Assembly: GCF_036320965.1 (NCBI RefSeq)
Contig: NC_092270.1
Coordinates: 23,881,391 to 23,945,390, forward strand
Origin: Panulirus ornatus
Taxonomy: Eukaryota; Arthropoda; Malacostraca; Decapoda; Palinuridae
Direction of reading: 5' to 3'
DNA length: 64,000 bases
The notes under the pieces were generated by a model, which did no database searches, had not been told where the DNA came from, and saw nothing but the letters and a program-made list of their open reading frames with translations. The position numbers and the translations under genes were made by a program. Shown here in pieces: positions 34,255 through 50,931 of this stretch (position 1 is its first letter; every line of letters starts with the position of its first letter).

Positions 34255-37200
34255 CCATGGGGATCGGGGTAAAACAATACTTCCCACGCATTCCTTGCGT
34301 GTCGTAGAAGGTGACTAGAGGAGACGGGAGCAGGGGGCCAGAAATCCTCCCCTCCTTGTATTTTTTTTAAATTTCTAAAAAGGGAAACAGATGAAGGAGT
34401 CACGCGGGGAGTGCTCATCCTCCTCGAAGGCTCAGACAGGGGTGTCTAAATGTGTGTGGATGTAACCAAGATGTGAAAAAAGGAGAGATAGGTAGTAAGT
34501 TTGAGGAAAGGAACCTGGATGTATTGGCTCTGAGTGAAACGAAGCTCGAGGGTAAAGGGGAAGAATGGTTTGGGAATGTCTTGGGAGTAAAGTCAGGGGT
34601 TAGTGAGAGGACAAGAGCAAGGGAAGGAGTAGCAGTACTCCTGAAACAGGAGTTGTGGGAGTATGTGATAGAATGTAAGATAGTAAATTCTCGATTAATA
34701 TGGGTAAAACTGAAAGTTGATGGAGAGAGATGGGTGACTATTGGTGCATATGCACCTGGGACTCACAAGAAAGATCATGAGAGGCAAGTGTTTTGGGAGC
34801 AGATGAATGAGTGTGTTAGTGGTCTTGATGCACGAAACCGGGTTATAGTGATGGGTGATTTGAATGCAAATGTGAGTAATGTGGCAGTTGAAGGAATAAT
34901 TGGTATACATGGGGTGTTCAGTGTTGTAAATGGAAATGGTGAAGATCTTGTAGATGTACGTGCTGAAAAAGGACTGGTGATTGGGAATACCTGGTTTAAA
35001 AAGCGAGTTATAAATAAGTATACGTATGTAAGTAGGAGAGATGGCCAGAGAGCGTTATTGGATTATGCGTTAATTGACAGGCGCGCGAAAGCGAGACTTT
35101 TGGATGTTAATGTGCTGAGAGGTGCAACTGGAGGGATGTCTGATCATTATCTTGTGGAGGCTAAGGTGAAGATTTCTATGGGTTTTCAGAAAAGAAGAGT
35201 GAATGTTGGGGTGAAGAGGGGGGTGAGAGTAAGTGAGCTTGGGAAGGAGACTTGTGTGAGGAAGTACCAGGAGAGACTGAGTACAGAATGGAAAAAGGTG
35301 AGAACAATGGAAGTAAGGGGAGTGGGGGAGGAATGGGATGTATTTAGGGAATCAGTGATGGATTGCGCAAAAGGTGCTTGTGGCATGAGAAGAGTGGGAG
35401 GTGGGTTGATCAGAAAGGGTAGTGAGTGGTGGGATGAAGAAGTAAGATTATTAGTGAAAGAGAAGAGAGAGGCATTTGGACGATTTTTGCAGGGAAAAAA
35501 TGCAATTGAGTGGGAGATGTATAAAAGAAAGAGACAGGAGGTCAAGAGAAAGGTGCAAGAGGTGAAAAAGAGGGCAAATGAGAGTTGGGGTGAGACAGTA
35601 TCATTAAATTTTAGGGAGAATAAAAAGATGTTCTGGAAGGAGGTAAATAAAGTGCGTAAGACAAGGGAGCAAATGGGAACTTCAGTGAAGGGCGCAAATG
35701 GGGAGGTGATAACAAGTAGTGGTGATGTGAGGAGATGGAGTGAGTATTTTGAAGGTTTGTTGAATGTGTTTGATGATAGAGTGGCAGATATAGGGTGCTT
35801 TGGTCGAGGTGGTGTGCAAAGTGAGAGGGTTAGGGAAAATGATTTGGTAAACAGACAAGAGGTAGTAAAAGCTTTGCGGAAGATGAAAGCCGGCAAGGCA
35901 GCAGGTTTGGATGGTATTGCAGTGAAATTTATTAAAAAGGTGGTGACTGTATTATTGACTGGTTAGTAAGGTTATTTAATGTATGTATGACTCATTGTGA
36001 GGTGCCTGAGGATTGGCGGAATGCGTGCACAGTGCCATTGTACAAAGGCAAAGGGGATAAGAGTGAGTGCTCAAATTACAGAGGTATAAGTTTGTTGAGT
36101 ATTGCTGGTAAATTATATGGGAGGGTATTGATTGAGAGGGTGAAGGCATGTACAGAGCATCAGATTGGGGAAGAGCCGTGTGGTTTCAGAAGTGGTAGAG
36201 GATTTGTGGATCAGGTTTTTTGATTTGAAGAATTTATGTGAGAAATACTTAGAAAAGCAAATGGATTTGTATGTAGAATTTATGGATCTGGATGTACGTG
36301 TAGGAAGAGAGGAAAGTGATTGGTTCTCAGTGAATGTAGGTTTGCGGCAGGGGTGTGTGATGTCTCCATGGTTGTTTAATTTGTTTATGGATGGGGTTGT
36401 TAGGGAGGTAAATGCAAGAGTCTTGGAAAGAGGGGCAAGTATGAAGTCTGTTGGGGATGAGAGAGCTTGGGAAGTGAGTCAGTTGTTGTTCGCTGATGAT
36501 ACAGCGCTGGTGACGGATTCATGTGAGAAACTGCAGAAGCTGGTGACGGAGTTTGGTAAAGTGTGTGGAAGAAGAAAGTTAAGAGTAAATGTGAATAAGA
36601 GCAAGGTTATTAGGTACAGTAGGGTTGAGGGTCAAGTCAATTGGGAGGTGAGTTTGAATGGAGAAAAACTGGAGGAAGTGAAGTGTTTTAGATATCTGGG
36701 AGTGGATCTGTCAGCGGATGGAACCATGGAAGCGGAAGTGGATCATAGGGTGGGGGAGGGGGCGAAAATTTTGGGAGCCTTGAAAAATGTGTGGAAGTCG
36801 AGAACATTATCCCGGAAAGCAAAAATGGGTATGTTTGAAGGAATAGTGGTTCCAACAATGTTGTATGGTTGCGAGGCGTGGGCTATGGATAGAGTTGTGC
36901 GCAGGAGGATGGATGTGCTGGAAATGAGATGTTTGAGGACAATGTGGGGTGTGAGGTGGTTTGATCGAGTAAGTAACGTAAGGGTAAGAGAGATGTGTGG
37001 AAATAAAAAGAGCGTGGTTGAGAGAGCAGAAGAGGGTGTTTTGAAATGGTTTGGGCACATGGAGAGAATGAGTGAGGAAAGATTGACCAAGAGGATATAT
37101 GTGTCGGAGGTGGAGGGAACGAGGAGAAGAGGGAGACCAAATTGGAGGTGGAAAGATGGAGTGAAAAGGATTTTGTGTGATCGGGGCCTGAACATGCAGG

Positions 37201-37464
37201 AGGGTGAAAGGAGGGCAAGGAATAGAGTGAATTGGAGCGATGTGGTATACAGGGGTTGACGTGCTGTCAGTGGATTGAATCAAGGCATGTGAAGCGTCCG
37301 GGGTAAACCATGGAAAGCTGTGTAGGTATGTATATTTGCGTGTGTGGACGTGTGTTTGTACATGTGTATGGGGGGGGGGTTGGGCCATTTCTTTCGTCTG
37401 TTTCCTTGCGCTACCTCGCAAACGCGGGAGACAGCGACAAAGTATAAAAAAAAAAAAAAAAAAA
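34255..37464 (+). mobile_element. RTE-16: near-full-length RTE copy with dead start
   Basis: 5'UTR from ATCCATGGGGATCGGGG. The start codon is changed (ATG to AAG) and codon 6 (Arg) is TGA. The frame is then open to 35966 with endonuclease motifs SETK, GAYAPG, GDLNAN, LDYALID and SDH. A lost base near 35938 (FIKKGG) and an added base near 36214 follow; about 120 bp are missing at 36291, joining MDL to [11 protein letters not shown], so motif A is gone. 36297-37259 is open with FADD and the C-terminal region. Short-type 3'UTR ends in about 20 A. Confidence 0.9.
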
Positions 37465-37806
37465 AGCTAGAGACTGAGTGTGAACGAATGGGGCATTTGT
37501 TGTCTTTTCCTAGCGCTACCTCGCACACATGAGGGGGGAGGGGGATGGTATTACACGTGTGGCGAGGTGGCGATGAGAATGAATAAAGGCAGAGAGTGTG
37601 AATTGTGTGCATGTGTATATAGGTGTGTGTCTTTGGGTGTACATATATGTGCACATTGAAATGTATAGGTATGTATATTTGCGTGTGTGGACGTGTATGT
37701 ATATACATGTGTATGGGGGTGGGTTGAGCCATTTCTTTCGTCTGTTTCTTTGCGCTACCTCGCAAACGTGAGAGACAGCGACAAAGGAAAATAAATAAAT
37801 AAATGA

Positions 37807-37808
<2 letters not shown>
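37465..37808 (+). mobile_element. RTE-17: 3'UTR fragment inserted in RTE-16 poly-A
   Basis: Starts GCTAGAGACTGAGTGTGAAC immediately after the A-run of RTE-16 and runs through the long-type 3'UTR to the hairpin (CTCGC-AAAC-GTGAG variant) and an AAATAAATAAATAAATG tail. No coding sequence. Confidence 0.85.
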
Positions 37809-37905
<97 letters not shown>

Positions 37906-37919
37906 TTTTTTTTTTTTTT
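37809..37919. repeat. (TA)n plus poly-T
   Basis: TA tract from the RTE-17 tail merging into the S8 tail (T-run 37904-37919). Confidence 0.96.
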
Positions 37920-38143
37920 CATACTATTTGCAATTTCCCGCATTAGCGAGGTAGAGTTAAGAACACAGGACTGGCTCTTTGAGGGAATATCCTCACCTGG
38001 ACCTGGCCCCCTTCTCTGTTCCCTCTCTTGGAAAATTGAAAAAAAAAAACATGAGAGGGGAGGATTTTCAGCCACCCGCTCCCTTCCCTTCTAGTGGCCT
38101 ACTACGACACGCAGGGAGTACGTGGGAAGTATTCTTTCTCCCC
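37920..38143 (-). mobile_element. S8: short non-autonomous RTE derivative, head truncated
   Basis: Minus-strand copy with a small internal duplication (CCTGGACCTGGCC). The body runs to CTTTCTCCCCTA at 38143, where the GGGATAA head should follow but an RTE 3'-end sequence in palindrome begins. Confidence 0.85.
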
Positions 38144-38179
38144 TAATGCGTGAGACAGCGACAAAACAAAATAAATAAG

Positions 38180-38255
<76 letters not shown>

Positions 38256-38292
38256 CTTATTTATTTTGTTTTGTCGCTGTCTCACGCATTAG
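38143..38292. repeat. Perfect 150-bp palindrome with (TA)n core
   Basis: Left arm CTAATGCGTGAGACAGCGAC and following 20 bases to 38182, a TA core, and the exact reverse complement ending at 38292. Both arms are the RTE 3' terminus, so two convergent RTE tails share one TA tract without a single mismatch. The identical reading frame on both strands (MRQRQNKINKI start) confirms it. Confidence 0.93.
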
Positions 38293-38690
38293 CGAGGTAT
38301 CGCAAGGAAACAGACGTAACAATGGCCTAACCCATCCATATACACATGTATATACATACACGCCCACACACGGAAATATACATACCTATACATCTCAATG
38401 TACACATATATGTACACCCAAAGACACACACCTATATACCCATGCACACAATTCACACTCTCTGCCTTTATTCATTCTCATCGCCACTTCGCCACACGTG
38501 GAATACCATTCCCCCTCCCCCCTCCTCCCTCATATGTGCGAGGTAGCGCTAGGAAAAGACAAGAAAGGCACCATTCGTTCACACTCAGTCTCTAGCTGTC
38601 ATGCAATAATGACCGAAACCACAGCTCCCTTTCCACATCCAGGCCCCACACAACTTTCCATGGTTTACCCACACAACTTTCCATTGTTTA
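38253..38690 (-). mobile_element. RTE-18: long-type 3'UTR fragment
   Basis: Minus-strand 3'UTR from the GGTAAACCATGG segment (near 38665) to the hairpin at 38270-38300. At 38650-38690 the motif ACACAACTTTCCAT is tandemly repeated at the join with RTE-19. No coding sequence. Confidence 0.85.
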
Positions 38691-39321
38691 AATGAGTATG
38701 TTTGAAGGAATAGTGGATGCAACAATGTTGTATGGTTGCGAGGCGTGTGCTGTGGATAGAGTTGTGCGCAGGAGGATGGATGTGCTGGAAAGGAGATGTT
38801 TGAGGACAATGTGTGGTGTGGGGTGGTTTGATCGAGTAAGTAACGAAAGGGTAAGAGAGATGTGTGGAAATAAAAAGAGCGTGTTTGAGAGAGCAGAAGA
38901 GGGTGTTTTGAAATGGTTTGGGCACATGTAGAGAATGAGTGAGGAAAGATTGACCAAGAGGATATATGTGTCGGAGGTGGAGGGAACGAGAAGTGGGAGA
39001 CCAAATTGGAGGTAGAAAGATGGAGTGAAAAATATTTTGTATGATCGGGGCCTGAATATGCAGGAGGGTGAAAGGAAGACAAGGAATAGAGTGAATTGGA
39101 TCGATGTGGTATACCGGGGTTGACGTGCTGTCACTGGATTGAATCAGGGCATGTGAAGCGTCTGGGGTAAACCATGGAAAGCTGTGTAGGTATATATATT
39201 TGCGTGTGTGGACGTATGTATATACATGTGTATGGGGGTGAGTTGGGCCATTTCTTTCGTCTGTTTCCTTGCGTTACCTCGCAAACGCGGGAGACAGCGA
39301 CAAAGCAAAAAAAAAAAAGAA

Positions 39322-39339
<18 letters not shown>
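38691..39339 (+). mobile_element. RTE-19: 3' fragment of RTE
   Basis: Starts at MSMFEGIV (about residue 856). GHM is followed by TAG (38929-38931) and later codons carry a small deletion (EGTRSGRP) and a Trp-to-stop change near 39014. 3'UTR short type to the hairpin, then an A-rich tail of about 33. Clearly a dead fragment. Confidence 0.88.

Positions 39340-39368
<29 letters not shown>
39340..39368. repeat. Short (TA)n
   Basis: About 28 bp of TA between RTE-19 poly-A and the S9 head. Confidence 0.95.
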
Positions 39369-39371
<3 letters not shown>

Positions 39372-39604
39372 CCCTGGGGATAGGGGAGAAAGAATACTTC
39401 CCACGTATTCCCTGCGTGTCGTAGAAGGCGACTAAAATGGGAGGGAGCGGGTGGCTGGAAATCCTCCCCTCTCGTTTTTTTTCAATTTTCCAAAAGAAGG
39501 AACAGAGAAGGGGGGCAAGGTGAGGATATTCCCTCAAAGGCCCAGTCCTCTGTTATTAACGCTACCTCGCTAATGCGGGAAATGGCAAATAGTATGAAAG
39601 AAAA

Positions 39605-39607
<3 letters not shown>
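39369..39607 (+). mobile_element. S9: short non-autonomous RTE derivative, complete
   Basis: The cleanest S copy: head TATCCCTGGGGATAGGGGAG, RTE-like 5' segment of about 130 bp through CCAAAAGAAGGAACAG, an S-specific middle block (GTGAGGATATTCCCTCAAAG), hairpin CTCGC-TAAT-GCGGG and tail ATGGCAAATAGTATGAAAG. TA tracts flank both ends. Confidence 0.9.

Positions 39608-39694
<87 letters not shown>
39608..39694. repeat. (TA)n microsatellite
   Basis: TA tract between the S9 tail and the truncated start of RTE-20. Confidence 0.97.
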
Positions 39695-39696
<2 letters not shown>

Positions 39697-41786
39697 GAGG
39701 TGGGTTGATTAGAAAGGCTAGTGAGTGGTGGGATGAAGTTGTAAGATTATTAGTAAAAGAAAAGAGAGAGGCATTTGGACGATTTTTGCAGGGAAAAAAT
39801 GTAAATGATTGGGAGATGTATAAAAGAAAGAGGCAGGAAGTCAAGGGAAAGGTGCAAGAGGTGAAAAAGAGGGGAAATGAGAGTTGGGGTAAGAGAGTAT
39901 CATTAAATTTTAGGTAAAATAAAAAAATGTTTTGGAAGGAGGTAAATAAAGTGCGTAAGACTAGGGAGCAAATGGGAACGTGAGTGAAGGGGGCTAATGG
40001 GAAGGTGATAACTAGTAGTGGTCATGTGAAAAGGAGATGGAGTGAGTATTTTGAAGATTTGAAGAAGATGATAGAGTGGGAGGTATAGGGTGTTTTGGTC
40101 GAGGTGGTGAGCATAGTGAGAGGGTTAGGGAAAATGATTTGGGAAACAGAGAAGAGGTAGTAAAAGCGTTGCGGAAGATGAAAGCCGGAAAGGCAGCAGG
40201 TTTGGATGGTATTGCAGTGGAATTTATCAAAAAAGGGGGTGACCGTATTGTTGACTAGTTGGTAGGGTTATTTAATGTATATATGATTCATGGTGAGGTG
40301 CCTGAGGATTCGCGGAATGCTTGCATAGTGCCATTGTACAAAGGCAAAGGGGGTAAGAGTGTGTGTTCAAATTACAGAGGTATAAGTTTGTTGCGTATTC
40401 CTGGGAAATTATATGGGAGGGTATTGATTGAGAGGGTGAAGACATGTACAGAGAATCAGATTGGGGAAGAGCAGTGTGGTTTCAGAAGTGGTAGAGGATG
40501 TGTGAATCAGGTGTTTCTTTTGAAGAATGTATGTGAGAAATACTTAGAAAAGCAAATGGATTTGTATGTAGCATTTATGGATCTGGAGAAGGCATATGAT
40601 AGAGTTGATAGAGATGCTCTGTGGAAGGTATTAACAATATCTGGTATAGGAGGCAAGTTGTTAGAAGTAGTGAAAAGTTTTTATTGAGGATGTAAGGCAT
40701 GTTTACGTTTAGGAAGAGAGGAAAGTGATTGGTTCTCATTGAATGTAGGTTTGCGGCAGGGTTGTGTGATATCTCCATGGTTGTTTTATTTGTTTATGGA
40801 TGGGGTTGTTAGGGAGGTGAATGCAAGAGTTTTGGAAAAAGGGGCAAGTATGCAGTCTGTTGTGGATGAGAGAGCTTGGGAAGTGAGTCAGTTGTTGTTC
40901 ACTGATGATACAGCGCTAGTGTCTGATTCATGTGAGAAACTGCAGAAGCTGGTGACTGAGTTTGGTAAAGTGTGTGAAAGAAGAAAGTTAAGAGTAAATG
41001 TGAATAAGAACAAGGTTATTAGGTACAGTAGAGTTGAGGGTCAAGTCAATTGGGAGGTAAGTTTGAATGGAGAAAAATTGGAGGAAGTAAAGTGTTTTAG
41101 ATATCTGGGAGTGGATCTGGCAGCGGATGGGACCATGGAAGCGGAAGTGAGTCGTAGGGTGGGGGAGGGGGCGAAAATCCTTGGAGCCTTGAAGAATGTG
41201 TGGAAGTCGAGAACAGTATCTCCGAAAGAAAAAATGGCTATGTTTGAAGGAATAGTGGTTCCAACAATGTTCTATGATACCGAGGCGTGGGCTATGGATA
41301 GAGTTGTGGATGTGCTGGAAATGAGATGTTTGAGGACAATATGTGATGTGAGGTGGTTTGATCGAGTAAGTAATGTAAGGGTGAGAGAGATGTGTGGAAA
41401 TAAAAAGAGCGTGGTTGAGAGAGCAGAAGAGGGTGTTTTGAAATGGTTTGGGCACATGGAGAGAATGAGTGAGGAAAGATTGACCAAGAGGATATATGTG
41501 TCGGAGGTGGAGGGAACAAGAAGTGGGAGACCAAATTGGAGGTGGAAAGATGGACTGAAAAAGATTTTGAGTGTTCGGGGCCTGAACATGGAGAAAGGTG
41601 AAAGGCGGGCAAGGAATAGAGTGAATTGGAACGATGTGGTATGCCGGGGTGGACGAGTTGTCAATGGGTTGAACCAGGGCATGTGAAGTGTGTGGTGGAA
41701 ACCATGGAAAGTTCTTTGGGGCCTGGATGTGGAAAGGGAGTTGTGGTTTGTGGTTTCGATGCATTATTACATGACAGCTAGACAGA
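39695..41786 (+). mobile_element. RTE-20: older, broken RTE copy
   Basis: Starts at GGGLIRKAS (about residue 340). Stops or shifts near 39915 (TAA), 39980-40070 (several), 40257 (Trp to TAG in VDWLV) and 40687 (Arg to TGA in FYRGC). 40739-41686 is open: motif C reads FTDDT, the RRR after DRVV is deleted and the normal stop is lost (TTGACG to TGGACG). The C-terminal GTRSGRP and KGERRARNR and the 3' end match RTE-13. Confidence 0.88.
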
Positions 41787-46742
<4,956 letters not shown>

Positions 46743-48577
46743 TTATCCCTGGGTATAGGGGTGAAATAATACTTCCCACGTATTCCTCGCGTGTCGTAGA
46801 AAGCGACTAGAGGGGACGGGAGCGGGGGGCCAGAAATCCTCCCCTCCTTGTATTAACTTTCTAAAATGGGAAACAGAAGAAGGAGTCACGCGGGGAGTGC
46901 TCATCCTCCTCGAAGGCTCAGAGTGGGGTGCCTAAATGTGTGTGGATGTAACCAAGATGTGAAAAAAGGAGAGATAGGTAGTAAGTTTGAGGAAAGGAAC
47001 CTGGATGTTTTGGCTCTGAGTGAAACGAAGCTCAAGGGTAAAGGGGAAGAGTGGTTTGGGAATGTCTGTGGAGTAAAGTCAGGGGTTAGTGAGAGGACAA
47101 GAGCAAGGGAAGGAGTAGCAATACTCCTGAAACAGGAGTTGTGGGAGTATGTGATAGAGTGTAAGAAAGTAAATTCTCGATTAATATGGGTAAAACTGAA
47201 AGTTGATGGAGAGAGGTGGGTGATTATTGGTGCATATGCACCTGTGCATGAGAAGAAAGATCAAGAGAGGCAAGTGTTTTGGGAGCAGCTGAATGAGTGT
47301 GTTAGTGGTTTTGATGCACGAGACCGGGTTATAGTGATGGGTGATTTGAATGCAAAGGTGAGTAATGTGGCAGTTGAGGGAATAATTGGTATACATGGGG
47401 TGTTCAGTGTTGTAAATGGAAATGGTGAAGAGCTTGTAGATTTATGTGCTGAAAAAGGACTAATGATTGGGAATACCTGGTTTAAAAAGCGAGATATACA
47501 TAAGTATACTTATGTAAGTAGGAGAGATGGCCAGAGAGCGTTATTGGATTACGTGTTAATTGACAGGCGTGCGAAAGAGAGACTTTTGGATGTTAATGTG
47601 CTGAGAGGTGCAACTGGAGGGATGTCTGATCATTATCTTGTGGAGGCTAAGGTGAAGATCTGTATGGGTTTTCAGAAAAGAAGAGTGAATGTTGGGGTGA
47701 AGAGGGTGGTGAGAGTAAGTGAGCTTGAGAAGGAGACCTGTGTGAGGAAGTACCAGGAGAGACTGAGTACAGAATGGAAAAAGGTGAGAACAATGGAAGT
47801 AAGGGGAGTGGGGGAGGAATGGAATGTATTTAGGGAATCAGTGATGGATTGCGCAAAAGATGCTTGTGGCATGAGAAGAGTGGGAGGTGGGTTGATTAGA
47901 AAGGGTAGTGAGTGGTGGGATGAAGAAGTAAGAGTATTAGTGAAAGAGAAGAGAGAGGCATTTGGACGATTTTTGCAGGGAAAAAATGCAATTGAGTGGG
48001 AGATGTATAAAAGAAAGAGACAGGAGGTCAAGAGAAAGGTGCAAGAGGTGAAAAAAAGGGCAAATGAGAGTTGGGGTGAGAGAGTATCATTAAATTTTAG
48101 GGAGAATAAAAAGATGTTCTGGAAGGAGGTAAATAAAGTGCGTAAGACAAGGGAGCAAATGGGAACTTCAGTGAAGGGCGCAAATGGGGAGGTGATAACA
48201 AGTAGTGGTGATGTGAGAAGGAGATGGAGTGAGTATTTTGAAGGTTTGTTGAATGTGTTTGATGATAGAGGGGCAGATATAGGGTGTTTTGGTCGAGGTG
48301 GTGTGCAAGGTGAGAGGGTTAGGGAAAATGATTTGGTAAACAGAGAAGAGGTAGTGAAAGCTTTGCGGAAGATGAAAGCCGGCAAGGCAGCAGGTTTGGA
48401 TGGTATTGCAGTGGAATTTATTAAAAAAGGGGGTGACTGTATTGTTGACTGGTTGGTAAGGTTATTTAATGTATGTATGACTCATGGTGAAGTGCCTGAG
48501 GATTGGCGGAATGCGTGCATAGTGCCATTGTACAAAGGCAAAGGGGATAAGAGTGAGTGCTCAAATTACAGAGGTAT
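46743..48577 (+). mobile_element. RTE-23: 5'-complete, 3'-truncated RTE copy
   Basis: Has the 5'UTR (46743-46865) and the ORF up to SNYRGI, then is cut at about 48577 where RTE-24 begins in the opposite direction. The rest of the RT, the C-terminal region and the 3'UTR are missing, so the break must postdate insertion (a retrotransposon normally keeps its 3' end). Confidence 0.9.
46866..48577 (+). CDS. Intact endonuclease and first part of RT (RTE-23)
   Basis: About 571 codons from the family ATG to SNYRGI without interruption, then 22 unrelated codons to a stop at 48644 read from antisense RTE-24. Endonuclease residues are all present ([32 protein letters not shown]); the RT fingers segments GLDGIAVEF and [15 protein letters not shown] are present, but motifs A, B and C are not. 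It could make an endonuclease but not a reverse transcriptase. Confidence 0.88.
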
Positions 48578-50097
48578 ATACGTACCTACACAGCTTTCCA
48601 TGGTTCACCCCGGACGCTTCACATGCCTTGATTCAATCCACTGACAGCACGTCAACCCCTGTATACCACATCGCTCCAATTCACTCTATTCCTTGCCCTC
48701 CTTTCACCCTCCTGCATGTTCAGGCCCCGATCACACAAAATCCTTTTCACTCCATCTTTCCACCTCCAATTTGGTCTCCCTCTTCTCCTCGTTCCCTCCA
48801 CCTCCGACACATATATCCTCTTGGTCAATCTTTCCTCACTCATTCTCTCCATGTGCCCAAACCATTTCAAAACACCCTCTTCTGCTCTCTCAACCACGCT
48901 CTTTTTATTTCCACACATCTCTCTTACCCTTACGTTACTTACTCGATCAAACCACCTCACACCACACATTGTCCTCAAACATCTCATTTCCAGCACATCC
49001 ATCCTCCTGCGCACAACTCTATCCATAGCCCACGCCTCGCAACCATACAACATTGTTGGAACCACTATTCCTTCAAACCTACCCATTTTTGCTTTCCGAG
49101 ATAATGTTCTCGACTTCCACACATTTTTCAAGGCTCCCAAAATTTTCGCCCCCTCCCCCACCCTATGATCCACTTCCGCTTCCATGGTTCCATCCGCTGA
49201 CAGATCCACTCCCAGATATCTAAAACACTTCACTTCCTCCAGTTTTTCTCCATTCAAACTCACCTCCCAATTGACTTGACCCTCAACCCTACTGTACCTA
49301 ATAACCTTGCTCTTATTCACATTTACTCTTAACTTTCTTCTTCCACACACTTTACCAAACTCAGTCACCAGCTTCTGCAGTTTCTCACATGAATCAGCCA
49401 CCAGCGCTGTATCATCAGCGAACAACAACTGACTCACTTCCCAAGCTCTCTCATCCCCAACAGACTTCATACTTGCCCCTCTTTCCAAGACTCTTGCATT
49501 TACCTCCCTAACAACCCCATCCATAAACAAATTAAACAACCATGGAGACATCACACACCCCTGCCGCAAACCTACATTCACTGAGAACCAATCACTTTCC
49601 TCTCTTCCTACACGTACACATGCCTTACATCCTCGATAAAAACTTTTCACTGCTTCTAACAACTTGCCTCCCACACCATATATTCTTAATACCTTCCACA
49701 GAGCATCTCTATCAACTCTATCATATGCCTTCTCCAGATCCATAAATGCTACATACAAATCCATTTGCTTTTCTAAGTATTTCTCACATACATTCTTCAA
49801 AGCAAACACCTGATCCACACATCCTCTACCACTTCTGAAACCACACTGCTCTTCCCCAATCTGATGCTCTGTACCTGCCTTCACCCTCTCAATCAATACC
49901 CTCCCATATAATTTACCAGGAATACTCAACAAACTTATACCTCTGTAATTTGAGTACTCACTCTTATCCCCTTTGCCTTTGTACAATGGCACTATGCACG
50001 CATTCCGCCAATCCTCAGGCACCTCACCATGAGTCATACATACATTAAATAACCTTACCAACCAGTCAACAATACAGTCACCACCTTTTTTAATAAA

Positions 50098-50104
<7 letters not shown>
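48578..50104 (-). mobile_element. RTE-24: 5'-truncated RTE copy, 3' end clipped
   Basis: Minus-strand copy whose 3'UTR ends at about 48578 (CTGTGTAGGTACG), lacking the hairpin. The 5' end is at VEFIKKGG (50104), where a small repeat array begins. C-terminal features ([14 protein letters not shown]) are shared with RTE-16. Confidence 0.9.
48652..50104 (-). CDS. RT core and C-terminal region, open but truncated
   Basis: About 483 codons from VEFIKKGG (residue 516) to SDVVYRG-stop, unbroken, with all catalytic RT motifs ([27 protein letters not shown]). Two distinguishing residues: VKAGTEHQ for VKACTEHQ and KMGRFEG for KMGMFEG. No start codon; lost endonuclease. Confidence 0.86.
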
Positions 50105-50743
<639 letters not shown>

Positions 50744-50931
50744 CATTATGATGGTTCTTCTCATGACGCGACGCTTATTCCATTTCATTTCATTTTATTT
50801 CAAGCTAGAAGTTTCAGTTTTCTAAATTATTTCTTACATTTTTCATATGTATATATATGTATAAGTGTGTGTGTGTATATGTGCGTATGTATGTATATGT
50901 ATATATATATGTATATATATGTATATTATCC
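50744..50931 (+). repeat. X-proximal leader and TG/TA repeat before RTE-25
   Basis: Duplicate of 34069-34254: CATTTCATTTTATTTCAAGC segment, TTTCTTACATTTTTC and TG/TA repeats. Confidence 0.75.

Noticed and set aside
34452..35966. GTG-initiated 504-codon CDS in RTE-16
   Set aside because: GTG is not a normal nuclear start; the real start is mutated to AAG and codon 6 is a stop, so this is the open middle of a pseudogene.
39369..39607. S element as a DNA-transposon MITE
   Set aside because: No terminal inverted repeats and no constant target duplication; it has a directional A/TA tail and RTE-like ends.
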